From Oscillospiraceae bacterium (GTDB taxonomy: Bacteria; Bacillota; Clostridia; Oscillospirales; Oscillospiraceae): a stretch of DNA of 64,000 nt. The notes beneath the pieces were generated by a model that saw only the letters and a program-made list of their open reading frames with translations, ran no database searches and was not told where the DNA came from. Made by a program: the position numbers and the translations under genes. How positions within the stretch are numbered: position 1 is the first letter of the stretch; every line of letters begins with the position of its first letter. The DNA lies in NCBI GenBank assembly GCA_017439425.1, contig JAFSJE010000004.1:62001-126000 (forward strand), in the 5' to 3' direction. Of the stretch, positions 48,078-56,769 are shown one piece after another.

Positions 48078-50543
48078 ATGACAAACAAAAAAGTCACGCG
48101 CAGAGCGCTTCTGATGAGCGTAACGAGCCTGCTCATCTGCATCTCGATGCTTCTCGGAACAACCTTTGCGTGGTTCACCGACGAAGTCACTTCCGGCGTG
48201 AACCAGATCGTAGCAGGTAACTTGGACGTGGAGCTGTATCATAAGAACCCTACCGTTACGGCTGATAACGTAAAGGTGGACACGGATACAGAGCTGTTCA
48301 CAACCGCTCTCGGCGCTCAGGCTCTTTGGGAACCGGAGGCCATGGCTTATGAGACCTTCACTATCAAAAACGTTGGTACTCTTGCACTTAAGTATCAGCT
48401 TTCTTTGATTGAGATAGCATACAACGCTGTCACTTGGGCTGACGGAAATCCGTCCGGTATTACCGCTGGTACATACAACCTTACTCAGCCTATTTATTTT
48501 GGTGTCGTCGCTGGCGACGCCACACCGACCCGCGCTTCTATCAAAGCACTTTATGACGCAGGAAATATGGGAACTCTTTCTGCAGCTATCGGAACAGGGA
48601 CTGCTTTCATAGCAAAAGCCGCTGCGCTTGAGGCTGGTGCTTCCGAGTCTTTCTCTATTGTTCTTTATTGGCCGCAGACAAATCTTGACAATCAGTGGAA
48701 CCTTAAAAATGGAGCCGCTGCAGCAAATTATACGGTCAGCGACAGCGCTACTGCACTCAACATCAGCAGCAAGGTTCAGCTCCTTGCTTCTCAGCAGACC
48801 AGTGAGAGTGATAGCTTCGATAACCAGTATGACGTTAGCGCTACTACATTTGTTGGTACACAGATTGCTTCAATTTCCAGCGTAAGGGCAACTGAGACTG
48901 CTAAAGCTGGAGTACCTACTGTCTTCACTGCAGGCTCTGTAGGCGACACTCTTAGTTCCACTAAAGCAACTGTTTCTGCAGATGCAATTAATGATGATAC
49001 AGAAGTGACTCTTATTGTTGAAGAGAGTGAAAACACTGATGCAGTAGCGACAATTACTCCTGCTGAGGGCACTCCGCTTTACTTTGATGTAAGCCTTGAA
49101 GATCAGAATGGAGCTGAGGTTGAGCTCGCTGAAAACGGATATGTTGATGTAGAGCTCGATATCGGAAAAGACCTTATTATCCATAAAGTAAATCACAGGC
49201 TTAATGAGCTTACGACTGACAAAACAATGAGCGAGTATTACAGCTATAATTCTACTACTGGTATTTTAACTCTTCATGTTACCAGTCTTAGCCCGTTCTC
49301 AATGGGATATGAAGCAGCTGTAGCTAAGGTTGGAGATGTATATTATACATCACTTAATAGTGCGATAAGCGCGGGATCGGATGTTGTAATCATCAGAGAT
49401 ATACTTCAGACTACCGGCATAGACGTAAATAAAGATTTAACTATAGATCTTAATGGTAATACTCTTATCTTTGAGCCGGCTGGAAATAATTCTTATTGGG
49501 GTCCAACTATTACAGCTTTTAATGTTAAAGCCAATAAGACTCTAAACTTGGTAGATACATCTTCAAATAAGGGACTTATCAAAATTGATCCCCGATATAC
49601 ATGCACAGTTACTCTTGGAACAAATAGGGGCACATTAAATATAGATGGTGTTAGTATTTGGCTTGGCATAAGTACTTATAATCAGACAGTTGATGGAGCG
49701 ACCTTTAAGACAACATGCGCTACTAATAGAGCAACTGTTAATGGTATTAGTAACTATGGTACAATAAACGTTAATGGTGCCTCATTTACGAATAAATATT
49801 GTGGCTATTCTTTTGCTGCAATCACATCACAAAGCAACGCAAATGCTACAATTAATGGTGCTATGTTTAATGTTACCGAAGCTGGTACTGGGTATGTGGC
49901 ATATAACGGCTCTTCAAATGAAATAAAAAATTCCAATTTTGTTATTACAGAAAAAGGAACTGGTATTACAGTTAATGGAGCCGATGCGAATATTGATGGA
50001 TGCACTATCGATATGTCCGGTACTGGTGCGATGTCAGCATCAAGTGCTTATGGAATCTATGTTAATAATTCTGCAACAGCAAAAACTGAGGCAAATATTG
50101 AGATAAAGGGCAACACAAAGATCACTTCTGCTTATTCTGGCTCTGGAGCAACGGCTTTGAAAGTTAATTTTGGCAAAGTCGTTATTGACGGCGCAAATAT
50201 TAACGACAACGGAAATGGCTATGCTGTAAGATTCGGTGCAAGTGCACTTCTTGGATTTGAGAATTCTGCGCAGCTCGAAATAAAGAGCGGAACATTTGTT
50301 GGTGATGTACAATCTGATTCAAACAACGGAACAATGGAAATCAAGGGTGGTTCCTTCAATGGTTCTCTTGTTGCAACCGGAGCAGATCGCGAAAACAGCA
50401 TTAAGGTTTATGGTGGTACATTTAGCGTTAATCCTTCAAATGTAGACACTTCTTTCTACGGAATACATAACTATGTCGCTGAAGGCTACGAAGCTGTTGA
50501 CAATGGAAACAGTACTTGGACTGTCGCAGCCGTCGCCCAATAA
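48078..50543 (+). CDS. SipW-class secreted beta-helix surface protein
   Basis: An 821-residue exported protein. The N-terminus (RRALLMSVTSLLICISM, then LLGTTFAWFTDEV) is the long twin-feature signal typical of SipW-processed TasA/camelysin-like proteins. The first 230 residues resemble a TasA-like beta sandwich. From about 440 to 790 there are recurring short strands and asparagine ladders (ATINGAMF, TINVNGASF, VVIDGANI, LEIKSGTF, EIKGGSF) of a right-handed beta helix. From about base 48330 codons become AT-rich, unlike the neighbours. AGGAGGT precedes the ATG. No sipW gene is in the window. Role probably adhesion or biofilm matrix. Confidence 0.85.
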   Translation: MTNKKVTRRALLMSVTSLLICISMLLGTTFAWFTDEVTSGVNQIVAGNLDVELYHKNPTVTADNVKVDTDTELFTTALGAQALWEPEAMAYETFTIKNVGTLALKYQLSLIEIAYNAVTWADGNPSGITAGTYNLTQPIYFGVVAGDATPTRASIKALYDAGNMGTLSAAIGTGTAFIAKAAALEAGASESFSIVLYWPQTNLDNQWNLKNGAAAANYTVSDSATALNISSKVQLLASQQTSESDSFDNQYDVSATTFVGTQIASISSVRATETAKAGVPTVFTAGSVGDTLSSTKATVSADAINDDTEVTLIVEESENTDAVATITPAEGTPLYFDVSLEDQNGAEVELAENGYVDVELDIGKDLIIHKVNHRLNELTTDKTMSEYYSYNSTTGILTLHVTSLSPFSMGYEAAVAKVGDVYYTSLNSAISAGSDVVIIRDILQTTGIDVNKDLTIDLNGNTLIFEPAGNNSYWGPTITAFNVKANKTLNLVDTSSNKGLIKIDPRYTCTVTLGTNRGTLNIDGVSIWLGISTYNQTVDGATFKTTCATNRATVNGISNYGTINVNGASFTNKYCGYSFAAITSQSNANATINGAMFNVTEAGTGYVAYNGSSNEIKNSNFVITEKGTGITVNGADANIDGCTIDMSGTGAMSASSAYGIYVNNSATAKTEANIEIKGNTKITSAYSGSGATALKVNFGKVVIDGANINDNGNGYAVRFGASALLGFENSAQLEIKSGTFVGDVQSDSNNGTMEIKGGSFNGSLVATGADRENSIKVYGGTFSVNPSNVDTSFYGIHNYVAEGYEAVDNGNSTWTVAAVAQ

Positions 50544-50573
50544 TCCCCCCTCGCAGCACCCCCCACGCACACA

Positions 50574-50604
50574 CACCCCCGACCTCGGTCGGGGGTGCTT
50601 TTTA
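50574..50604. terminator. Terminator between the surface-protein gene and spoVAE
   Basis: 11-bp stem CACCCCCGACC/GGTCGGGGGTG with a 2-base loop and CTTTTT. Serves the rightward gene and abuts the leftward spoVAE stop. Confidence 0.9.
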
Positions 50605-50955
50605 TTTTGCCTTTGACCTGCCGAAAACGGAGGCAAGGAACGCGAAAAGCATCGCAGCCGTTATGCCGCCTGAGGCGGCGGTAAGACCGCCCGTGAGCGC
50701 GCCGAGAAGCCCATCCTTCTCCACCGCCTCGCGCACGCCCGTACTGAGCGCGTAGCCGAAGCCGGTGATCGGCACCGTCGCGCCCGCCCCGCCGAACTCT
50801 GCAAGCGGCTCGTAGACTCCGAGAGCGCCGAGAACTACGCCGATCACCACGAAAAGCGTGAGAATCCGCGCCGGGGTGAGCTTCGTGCGGTCAATGAGTA
50901 CCTGACCCGCGGCGCAGATCATGCCTCCGATGAAAAAAGCCCGCAAATATTCCAT
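50602..50955 (-). CDS. spoVAE: Stage V sporulation protein AE (SpoVAEb-like)
   Basis: A 117-residue membrane protein of the SpoVA complex that moves dipicolinic acid into the forespore and out at germination. It shows FFIGGMICAAGQVLID, GVLGALGVYEPLAEFGGAGATVPITGFGYAL and SGGITAAMLFAFLASVFGRSK, the family core with four hydrophobic helices. The ATG at 50955 is preceded by AAAGGAATGG. An inverted repeat overlaps the ribosome site (50961-51016). Downstream of spoVAD, with no spoVAC next to them. Confidence 0.93.
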   Translation of the reverse strand: MEYLRAFFIGGMICAAGQVLIDRTKLTPARILTLFVVIGVVLGALGVYEPLAEFGGAGATVPITGFGYALSTGVREAVEKDGLLGALTGGLTAASGGITAAMLFAFLASVFGRSKAK

Positions 50956-50960
50956 ATTTA

Positions 50961-51016
50961 TGACCATTCCTTTCATAAATGCCAAAGGCACAAAATGACC
51001 ATAAAAGGAATGGTCA
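50961..51016. repeat. Inverted repeat over the spoVAE ribosome site
   Basis: Perfect 13-bp arms TGACCATTCCTTT and AAAGGAATGGTCA, 30 bases apart. Read leftward, the second arm encountered is the spoVAE Shine-Dalgarno region, so pairing would hide it. Confidence 0.6.
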
Positions 51017-51075
51017 TAAAATGCCATGTTTTTCGGTTGCCGCTTGCGGCGAGAAAAACGGATTTGATTCCAATG

Positions 51076-51099
51076 AAGGTTGAAACTTGTTTCAACCTT
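51076..51099 (-). terminator. Hairpin after spoVAD
   Basis: Perfect 11-bp arms AAGGTTGAAAC/GTTTCAACCTT directly after the spoVAD stop. No U-run, so it may be a processing site or weak terminator before spoVAE. Confidence 0.5.
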
Positions 51100-52089
51100 T
51101 CACCTCGTAAGCTCCACCGCGCAGGCGATGGAGGGGATCGATTCGCCCTGCATTGTAGTAACGGGGCTTAGAAGCGCGCCGGTGGCGCAGAACAGCACCC
51201 GCTTTATCTCGCCGCGCTGCATTTCCGGCAAAATTTTAGCGCAGAGCACCGAAGCCGAGCACCCGCAGCCCGAGCCGCCGGAGTGAACGTCCTGCGACTC
51301 GCGGTCAAAGACGAGCTTTCCGCAGTCATTGTGAACGGCGGAGAGATCGCAGCCCTCCCGCTTCGACAGATCAACAAGGATTTCACTCCCGAAGTGACCG
51401 AGGTCGCCGGTGAGAATAAGATCATAGTCGCCCGGCGCGGTGTGCGTTTGAGTTAAGTGCGTCATGATCGTATCGAGCGCGGCGGGCGCCATCGCGGAGC
51501 CCATGTCGTTGGCGTCTGTAATTCCTGCGTCGACTATTTTTCCGGGCGTGACCGCGGAAACGCGCACACTTCCGGTGTCGCGGGAGAGAATAACCGCGCC
51601 GGAGCCGGTCACAGTCCACTGGCTTGTCGGCGTCCGCTGACCGCCGTACTCCATCGGCGTGCGGAACTCGCGCTCTGCTGTCGAGAAGTGCGAGCTTGTG
51701 ACCGCGGCGGCAACCTCGGCATACCCCGCGTTTACGCTCATCGCCGCGAGAGCGAGCGACTCCGCCATCGTGCTGCACGCGCCGTAGACTCCGAAGAGGG
51801 GAGCGGATTGACCGCGCAGGGCAAAGGTAGAGGCGGCGCACTGCTGCTGAAGGTCGCCTGCAAAAATGAGGCCGAGATTATTTTCAGCCATACGCGCCTT
51901 CGTGAGCGCTCGGGCGAGAGTGCGGCGCATGAGCTCGCTTTCCGCCTTCTCCCAGCTCTCCTTGCCGAAATATGGGTCAAGCTCAATTTCGTCAAAGAGC
52001 GAGGCAAGCGGGCCGTCCCCCTCCTTTTTTCCGGCTGTCGATGAAAAGCCCGCGATGTGGGGCGCATTTTTCAATATTATCGTTCTCAT
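51100..52089 (-). CDS. spoVAD: Stage V sporulation protein AD
   Basis: A 329-residue thiolase-fold protein that binds dipicolinic acid as part of the SpoVA channel on the spore inner membrane. Signatures include LFGVYGACSTMAESLALAAM, the region of the thiolase cysteine, GDLGHFGSEIL and HSGGSGCGCSASVL. The ATG at 52089 follows AGGGTGAT by 5 bases and is preferred over one three codons upstream. Genes for spoVAC or other spoVA members are not adjacent, as the next gene is divergent. Confidence 0.95.
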   Translation of the reverse strand: MRTIILKNAPHIAGFSSTAGKKEGDGPLASLFDEIELDPYFGKESWEKAESELMRRTLARALTKARMAENNLGLIFAGDLQQQCAASTFALRGQSAPLFGVYGACSTMAESLALAAMSVNAGYAEVAAAVTSSHFSTAEREFRTPMEYGGQRTPTSQWTVTGSGAVILSRDTGSVRVSAVTPGKIVDAGITDANDMGSAMAPAALDTIMTHLTQTHTAPGDYDLILTGDLGHFGSEILVDLSKREGCDLSAVHNDCGKLVFDRESQDVHSGGSGCGCSASVLCAKILPEMQRGEIKRVLFCATGALLSPVTTMQGESIPSIACAVELTR

Positions 52090-52200
52090 CAGTATCACCC
52101 TGAATACTTTTCCCGATTTTACATAAAAAATTCTCTTTTTGATATTCCACTTTGGTCAGTTTTTTGGTACAATAGATAAAATGATTGCCGGAGGTGCTTT

Positions 52201-53709
52201 ATGAGAGGCATTTACACATCTGTTAACGATATAAGAAAGAGAGTTTTTGCAGAGGTAGCAAAGCTCAGCTATAACTATAAGGACGGCGATCTCAGCGAGA
52301 TGGAGCGCATCCCTTATCGCGTTATCCCGGGTGAGGTCGCAACCTACCGCGAGAGCATATTCCTTGAGAGAGCCATCGTTAAAGAGCGTATGCGCCTTGC
52401 GATGGGCCTCAATCTCCGCTCCTTCCTCGAGCACGCGCCGGTCTCCACTAACGCTGAGGACTGCGTTCGCCCCGAGAAGTACTACGAGCCGCCGCTTGTC
52501 AACATCATCAAGTTTGCGTGCCATGCCTGCCCCGATAACGTCGTCACCGTGTCAAACCAGTGTCAGGGATGCCTTGCGCACCCCTGCAAGGAGGTCTGCC
52601 CGACCGGCGCAGTCTCCTTTGACGGTCACAGCCACATCGACACCTCCAAGTGCATAAAGTGCGGCAAGTGCATTGAGGCGTGCCCCTACGGCGCCATTCT
52701 CCGTATGCAGCGCCCCTGCGCCAAGGCCTGCGGAATGAAGGCGATCACCTCCGATGAGTACGGCAGAGCCGAGATCAATCAGGAGAAGTGCGTTTCCTGC
52801 GGTCAGTGCCTCGCTAACTGCCCCTTCGGCGCGATTGCGGACAAGGCTCAGATATTCCAGGCCATCCAGGCGATAAAGTCTGATGTTCCCGTTTATGCGG
52901 CAATTGCTCCGGCGGTTATCGGCCAGTTCGGCGCCGCTCTTACCTACGATAAGCTCCGCGCCGCGTTCAAAGCTCTCGGCTTTGCCGACGCAGTCGAGGT
53001 TGCCGTCGGCGCAGACCTCTGCACGATGCAGGAGGCTGAGGACTTCGTAAAGGAGGTTCCCGAGAAGCTTCCGTTCATGGCTACAAGCTGCTGCCCGGCG
53101 TGGTCGAGCATGGCGAAAAAGGAGTTCCCGAAGCAGGCTGAGTGCATCTCAATGGCGCTCACCCCGATGGTGCTGACAGGCAGACTTCTCAAGAAGGAGC
53201 ACCCCGGCTGCAAGGTCGCGTTCATCGGCCCCTGCGCCGCGAAGAAGCTCGAGGCGAGCCGCAAGAGCATAAGAAGCGATATCGACTTCGTTCTGACCTT
53301 TGAGGAGGTCATGGGAATGTTCGACGCGAAGGATATAGACTTTGCCGAGCTCGTAGCCGAGGAGGGTATGATCGAGGGAAGTGCTGACGGACGCGGATTC
53401 GCCGTCTCCGGCGGCGTTGCGAACGCCGTTGTCAACTGCCTCAAGGGCACTCATCCCGACCTTGAAATCAAGGTCGAGCGCGCCGAGGGTCTTGACAACT
53501 GCCGCAAGATGCTCCAGCTTGCGAAGGCCGGCAAGTATAACGGCTATCTTCTCGAGGGTATGGCGTGCCCCGGCGGCTGCGTAGGCGGAGCCGGCACCGT
53601 AATGCCGCCCGCAAAGACCGGCCAGGCGATAGAGAAGAAGAAAAAGGAATCCGCCAAGGCTCACGCTTATGAGTCCGAGTTCGCTTCCATTCTCCCAAAG
53701 CTTGACTGA
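52201..53709 (+). CDS. [FeFe] hydrogenase, monomeric, group B-like
   Basis: A 502-residue iron-only hydrogenase that would couple ferredoxin oxidation to H2 (or sense H2). The N-terminus is a Cys-rich domain (CHACPDNV, CQGCLAHPCKEVCP, about 108-140). Two 4Fe-4S motifs follow (CIKCGKCIEACP near 150, CVSCGQCLANCP near 198). The H-cluster binding segments are TSCCPAW near 297, GPCAAKK near 342 and EGMACPGGCVGG near 450. The modified L1 (TSCCPAW instead of TSCCPGW) points to a group B enzyme. GGAGGTG precedes the ATG, and an extended -10 (TGGTACAAT) lies about 25 bases upstream. Confidence 0.92.
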   Translation: MRGIYTSVNDIRKRVFAEVAKLSYNYKDGDLSEMERIPYRVIPGEVATYRESIFLERAIVKERMRLAMGLNLRSFLEHAPVSTNAEDCVRPEKYYEPPLVNIIKFACHACPDNVVTVSNQCQGCLAHPCKEVCPTGAVSFDGHSHIDTSKCIKCGKCIEACPYGAILRMQRPCAKACGMKAITSDEYGRAEINQEKCVSCGQCLANCPFGAIADKAQIFQAIQAIKSDVPVYAAIAPAVIGQFGAALTYDKLRAAFKALGFADAVEVAVGADLCTMQEAEDFVKEVPEKLPFMATSCCPAWSSMAKKEFPKQAECISMALTPMVLTGRLLKKEHPGCKVAFIGPCAAKKLEASRKSIRSDIDFVLTFEEVMGMFDAKDIDFAELVAEEGMIEGSADGRGFAVSGGVANAVVNCLKGTHPDLEIKVERAEGLDNCRKMLQLAKAGKYNGYLLEGMACPGGCVGGAGTVMPPAKTGQAIEKKKKESAKAHAYESEFASILPKLD

Positions 53710-54542
53710 TGATCACCGAAGAACGAGGCGGAGAAATCTTTCTCCTGCCGGAGGACGATTTCTCCGCGAAAAAGATATTCGACTGCGGACAGTGCTTCCG
53801 CTGGAACGCCGAGAGCGAAAATAGCTACGTCGGCGTTGCGATGGGCAAGGCGGCAAGAGTGCGCGAGGCGGACGGCGGCGTGTACATAACCGGCACAAAA
53901 GGCGATTTTGAAAGCGTCTGGCGCGACTATTTTGACCTTAACCGCAGCTACGAAAAAATGCGCGAAGCGGTCTGCACCGACGATTATATGCGCCTGTGCT
54001 CCTCCTTCGGCGCGGGAATACGCATTCTCCGTCAGGACAGATGGGAGGCGCTCTGCTCCTTCATAATCAGCCAGTGCAACAATATTCCGCGCATAAAGGG
54101 CATCGTCGAGCGCCTCTGCGAGGCCTACGGCGATGAGATCGACTTCGAGGGAAAGAGGTATTATTCCTTCCCGTCGCCGGAGCGGATCGCGGTGCTGAGC
54201 GCAGAAGATCTCGCGTTTCTGCGAAGCGGCTACCGCGCGCCGTATATCGTCGGCGCCGCGAGAGAGATCGCGGAGGGCAGGTTAGACCTCGAGAAGGTCG
54301 CGCTTTTGCCCTACGCCGAAAGTAAAAAGCGGCTTATGGAGCTTAACGGCGTGGGCGAGAAGGTTGCAAACTGCGTAATTCTCTTCGGACTTCGCACCCC
54401 CAGCGCGTTTCCGATAGACACATGGATAAAAAAGGCGCTTCGCGCGCACTATCCGGAGGGCCTTGACACAAGTATTTTCGGCGAAAACGCCGGACTTGCA
54501 CAGCAATATATGTTTTACTACGAAAGGGAGAATGAAGCATGA
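53709..54542 (+). CDS. ogg: 8-oxoguanine DNA glycosylase (Ogg-like)
   Basis: A 277-residue HhH-GPD glycosylase/AP lyase that removes oxidised guanine. An N-terminal OGG-type domain (IFDCGQCFRWN) is followed by FIISQCNNIPRIKGIVERLC and the helix-hairpin-helix MELNGVGEKVANCVILFGL, with catalytic Lys218 and Asp237 (FPIDTW). The start overlaps the hydrogenase stop by one base (TGATG), so expression is coupled. Base repair next to an oxygen-sensitive hydrogenase may reflect a shared oxidative-stress need, which is inference. Confidence 0.93.
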   Translation: MITEERGGEIFLLPEDDFSAKKIFDCGQCFRWNAESENSYVGVAMGKAARVREADGGVYITGTKGDFESVWRDYFDLNRSYEKMREAVCTDDYMRLCSSFGAGIRILRQDRWEALCSFIISQCNNIPRIKGIVERLCEAYGDEIDFEGKRYYSFPSPERIAVLSAEDLAFLRSGYRAPYIVGAAREIAEGRLDLEKVALLPYAESKKRLMELNGVGEKVANCVILFGLRTPSAFPIDTWIKKALRAHYPEGLDTSIFGENAGLAQQYMFYYERENEA

Positions 54543-55138
54543 ATCTCGTATGCCTTGACCTTGAGGGCGTTCTTGTGCCCGAGATATGGATCGCATTCAG
54601 CGAGGTATCGGGCATTCCCGAGCTGCGTCGCACGACGCGCGACGAGCCGGACTACGACAAGCTTATGAACTGGCGCATCGGAATACTGCGCGAGCATGGC
54701 CTGGGACTTAAGGAAATTCAGGACGTTATCGCCAAAATCGAGCCGATGGAGGGAGCTAAGGAGTTCCTTGACGCTCTGCGCGCAAAGACTGAGGTCATCA
54801 TTCTCTCCGACACATTCTCGGAGTTTGCCAAGCCCCTTATGGCGAAGCTCGGCTGGCCGACGCTCTTCTGCAACAACCTCATCGTCGGCGAGAGCGGTAT
54901 GATCGAGGGCTATAAAATGCGCGTGCAGAACTCCAAGCTCTCGACGGTAAAGGCGCTCCAGAGCGTGGGCTTCGAGACGATAGCCGCCGGCGACAGCTTC
55001 AACGATCTCGGCATGATCGAGGCGGGCAAGGCGGGCTTTCTCTTCCGCACGACCGAGGCAATACGCCGCGACTATGCCCATATTCCGGCATTCGAGACTT
55101 ACGACGAGCTCTACAACGCGATTGTTAACGCATTATAA
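54539..55138 (+). CDS. thrH: ThrH-type phosphoserine phosphatase / homoserine phosphotransferase
   Basis: A 199-residue HAD-superfamily enzyme with CLDLEGVLVPEIWIAF at the start (nucleophile aspartate), LSDTFSEFAKPLMAKLGWP in motif II and GDSFNDLGMIEAG at about 145-160. This pattern is ThrH, which can dephosphorylate phosphoserine and transfer phosphate to homoserine. ATG overlaps the glycosylase stop by 4 bases. Ends in a terminator. Confidence 0.9.
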   Translation: MNLVCLDLEGVLVPEIWIAFSEVSGIPELRRTTRDEPDYDKLMNWRIGILREHGLGLKEIQDVIAKIEPMEGAKEFLDALRAKTEVIILSDTFSEFAKPLMAKLGWPTLFCNNLIVGESGMIEGYKMRVQNSKLSTVKALQSVGFETIAAGDSFNDLGMIEAGKAGFLFRTTEAIRRDYAHIPAFETYDELYNAIVNAL

Positions 55139-55143
55139 TCTTT

Positions 55144-55173
55144 ACGGCGGGGTTTTATGCCCCGCTGTTTTTC
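55144..55173 (+). terminator. Terminator after thrH
   Basis: Stem CGGCGGGG/CCCCGCTG with a short loop and a TTTTTC run. Confidence 0.85.
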
Positions 55174-55202
55174 TTTACAAATGCGACCGAATGTGATAAA
55201 AT
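55174..55202 (+). promoter_or_regulatory. Promoter of guaB
   Basis: TTTACA, a 17-base spacer and TAAAAT, 30 bases before the ATG. Confidence 0.7.
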
Positions 55203-55231
55203 ATTCGTCAAAAAAATGGGGAGGCAATGTT

Positions 55232-56743
55232 ATGGCATTTATTTTTTCTGAACCATCAAGAACCTTTTCTGAATATCTCCTGATCCCCGGCTATTCGAGC
55301 GCCGAGTGCATACCAGACCGGGTTTCGCTCCGCACTCCGCTCGTTCGCCACAAGGTGGGCGAGGAGAGCGAGATCTATATGAACATCCCGATGACGAGCG
55401 CCATCATGCAGGCGGTTTCCGACGATAATATGGCAGTCGCTCTCGCAAAGGAGGGCGGCGTGAGCTTTATATACGGCTCGCAGACCATCGAAAACCAGGC
55501 GGCAATGGTCGCAAAGGCGAAGGCATACAAGGCAGGCTTCGTCATATCCGATTCAAACGTGCGTCCGTCCGATACGCTGAACGACCTCCTCGAGGTCGTT
55601 GCCCGCACGGGTCATAACACGGTCGCCGTAACTGAGGACGGTAAGCCGAACGGCAAGCTCTGCGGCATGGTGACAAGCCGCGACTACCGCATATCCCGTA
55701 TGACCGGCGAGGAGAAGGTCGAGGAGTTTATGACTCCGCTCAATAAGCTCGTCACCGCTCCGGAGGGAACTACGCTCAAGGCCGCCAACGACATTATATG
55801 GGATAACAAGGTCAATACCCTTCCTATTGTCGACAAGAACGGCAATCTTCTCTATTTCGTTTTCCGCAAGGACTACTCAAGCCACAAGGAAAATCCGCTT
55901 GAGCTCCTCGACGAGCATAAGCAGTTTGTTGTCGGCGCAGGCATCAACACCCGGGATTACGAAAAGCGCGTTCCCGCGCTCATTGAGGCGGGTGCGGATG
56001 TTCTCTGCATAGACTCCTCCGAGGGCTTCTCGGAGTGGCAGAAGCGCACCATCGCGTGGATCCGCGAAAACTACGGCGATAAGGTTAAGGTCGGCGCGGG
56101 CAACGTCGTCGACGCCGAGGGCTTCCGATTCCTCGCAGAGTGCGGCGCCGATTTTGTCAAGGTCGGCATCGGCGGCGGCTCAATCTGCATAACACGCGAG
56201 CAGAAGGGCATCGGCCGCGGACAGGCAACCGCCCTCATCGACGTCTGCGCCGAGCGCGACAGATATGCAAAGGAGACCGGAATCTACGTTCCCGTATGCT
56301 CAGACGGCGGCATTGTCCACGATTACCACTTCACTCTCGCTCTTGCTATGGGAGCTGACTTCCTTATGCTGGGAAGATATTTTGCCCGCTTCGACGAGTC
56401 GCCGTCCCGCCGCGTTTCCATCGGCGGCAGCTACATGAAGGAGTATTGGGGCGAGGGCAGCGCCAGAGCACGCAACTGGCAGCGCTACGACGTCGGCGGC
56501 AAGGCGGGCATGGCGTTTGAGGAGGGCGTGGACTCCTACGTTCCCTACGCTGGCTCGCTGCACGATAACGTCGCGCTGACGCTCTCCAAGGTGCGCCACA
56601 CTATGTGCAACTGCGGCGCGCTCACGATTCCCGAGCTGCAGCAGAAGGCAAAGATAACCCTCGTTTCCGCGACAAGCATAGTAGAAGGCGGAGCCCACGA
56701 TGTTGTTCTTAAAGAAAACACAATGGGCAACGTTAAAAAATAA
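55232..56743 (+). CDS. guaB: IMP dehydrogenase
   Basis: A 503-residue enzyme that oxidises IMP to XMP with NAD+, the first committed step to GMP. Two CBS motifs (about 115-230) are inserted in the TIM barrel. The catalytic loop contains Cys319 in [11 protein letters not shown]. Barrel motifs include [24 protein letters not shown] and [14 protein letters not shown]. It is closest to the longer, GMP-insensitive group common in Clostridia and parasites. GGGAGG lies 7 bases before the ATG. A TTG-started htpG follows 26 bases later. Confidence 0.95.
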   Translation: MAFIFSEPSRTFSEYLLIPGYSSAECIPDRVSLRTPLVRHKVGEESEIYMNIPMTSAIMQAVSDDNMAVALAKEGGVSFIYGSQTIENQAAMVAKAKAYKAGFVISDSNVRPSDTLNDLLEVVARTGHNTVAVTEDGKPNGKLCGMVTSRDYRISRMTGEEKVEEFMTPLNKLVTAPEGTTLKAANDIIWDNKVNTLPIVDKNGNLLYFVFRKDYSSHKENPLELLDEHKQFVVGAGINTRDYEKRVPALIEAGADVLCIDSSEGFSEWQKRTIAWIRENYGDKVKVGAGNVVDAEGFRFLAECGADFVKVGIGGGSICITREQKGIGRGQATALIDVCAERDRYAKETGIYVPVCSDGGIVHDYHFTLALAMGADFLMLGRYFARFDESPSRRVSIGGSYMKEYWGEGSARARNWQRYDVGGKAGMAFEEGVDSYVPYAGSLHDNVALTLSKVRHTMCNCGALTIPELQQKAKITLVSATSIVEGGAHDVVLKENTMGNVKK

Positions 56744-56769
56744 GTATTAAACGAAAGAAGACGACAGTT

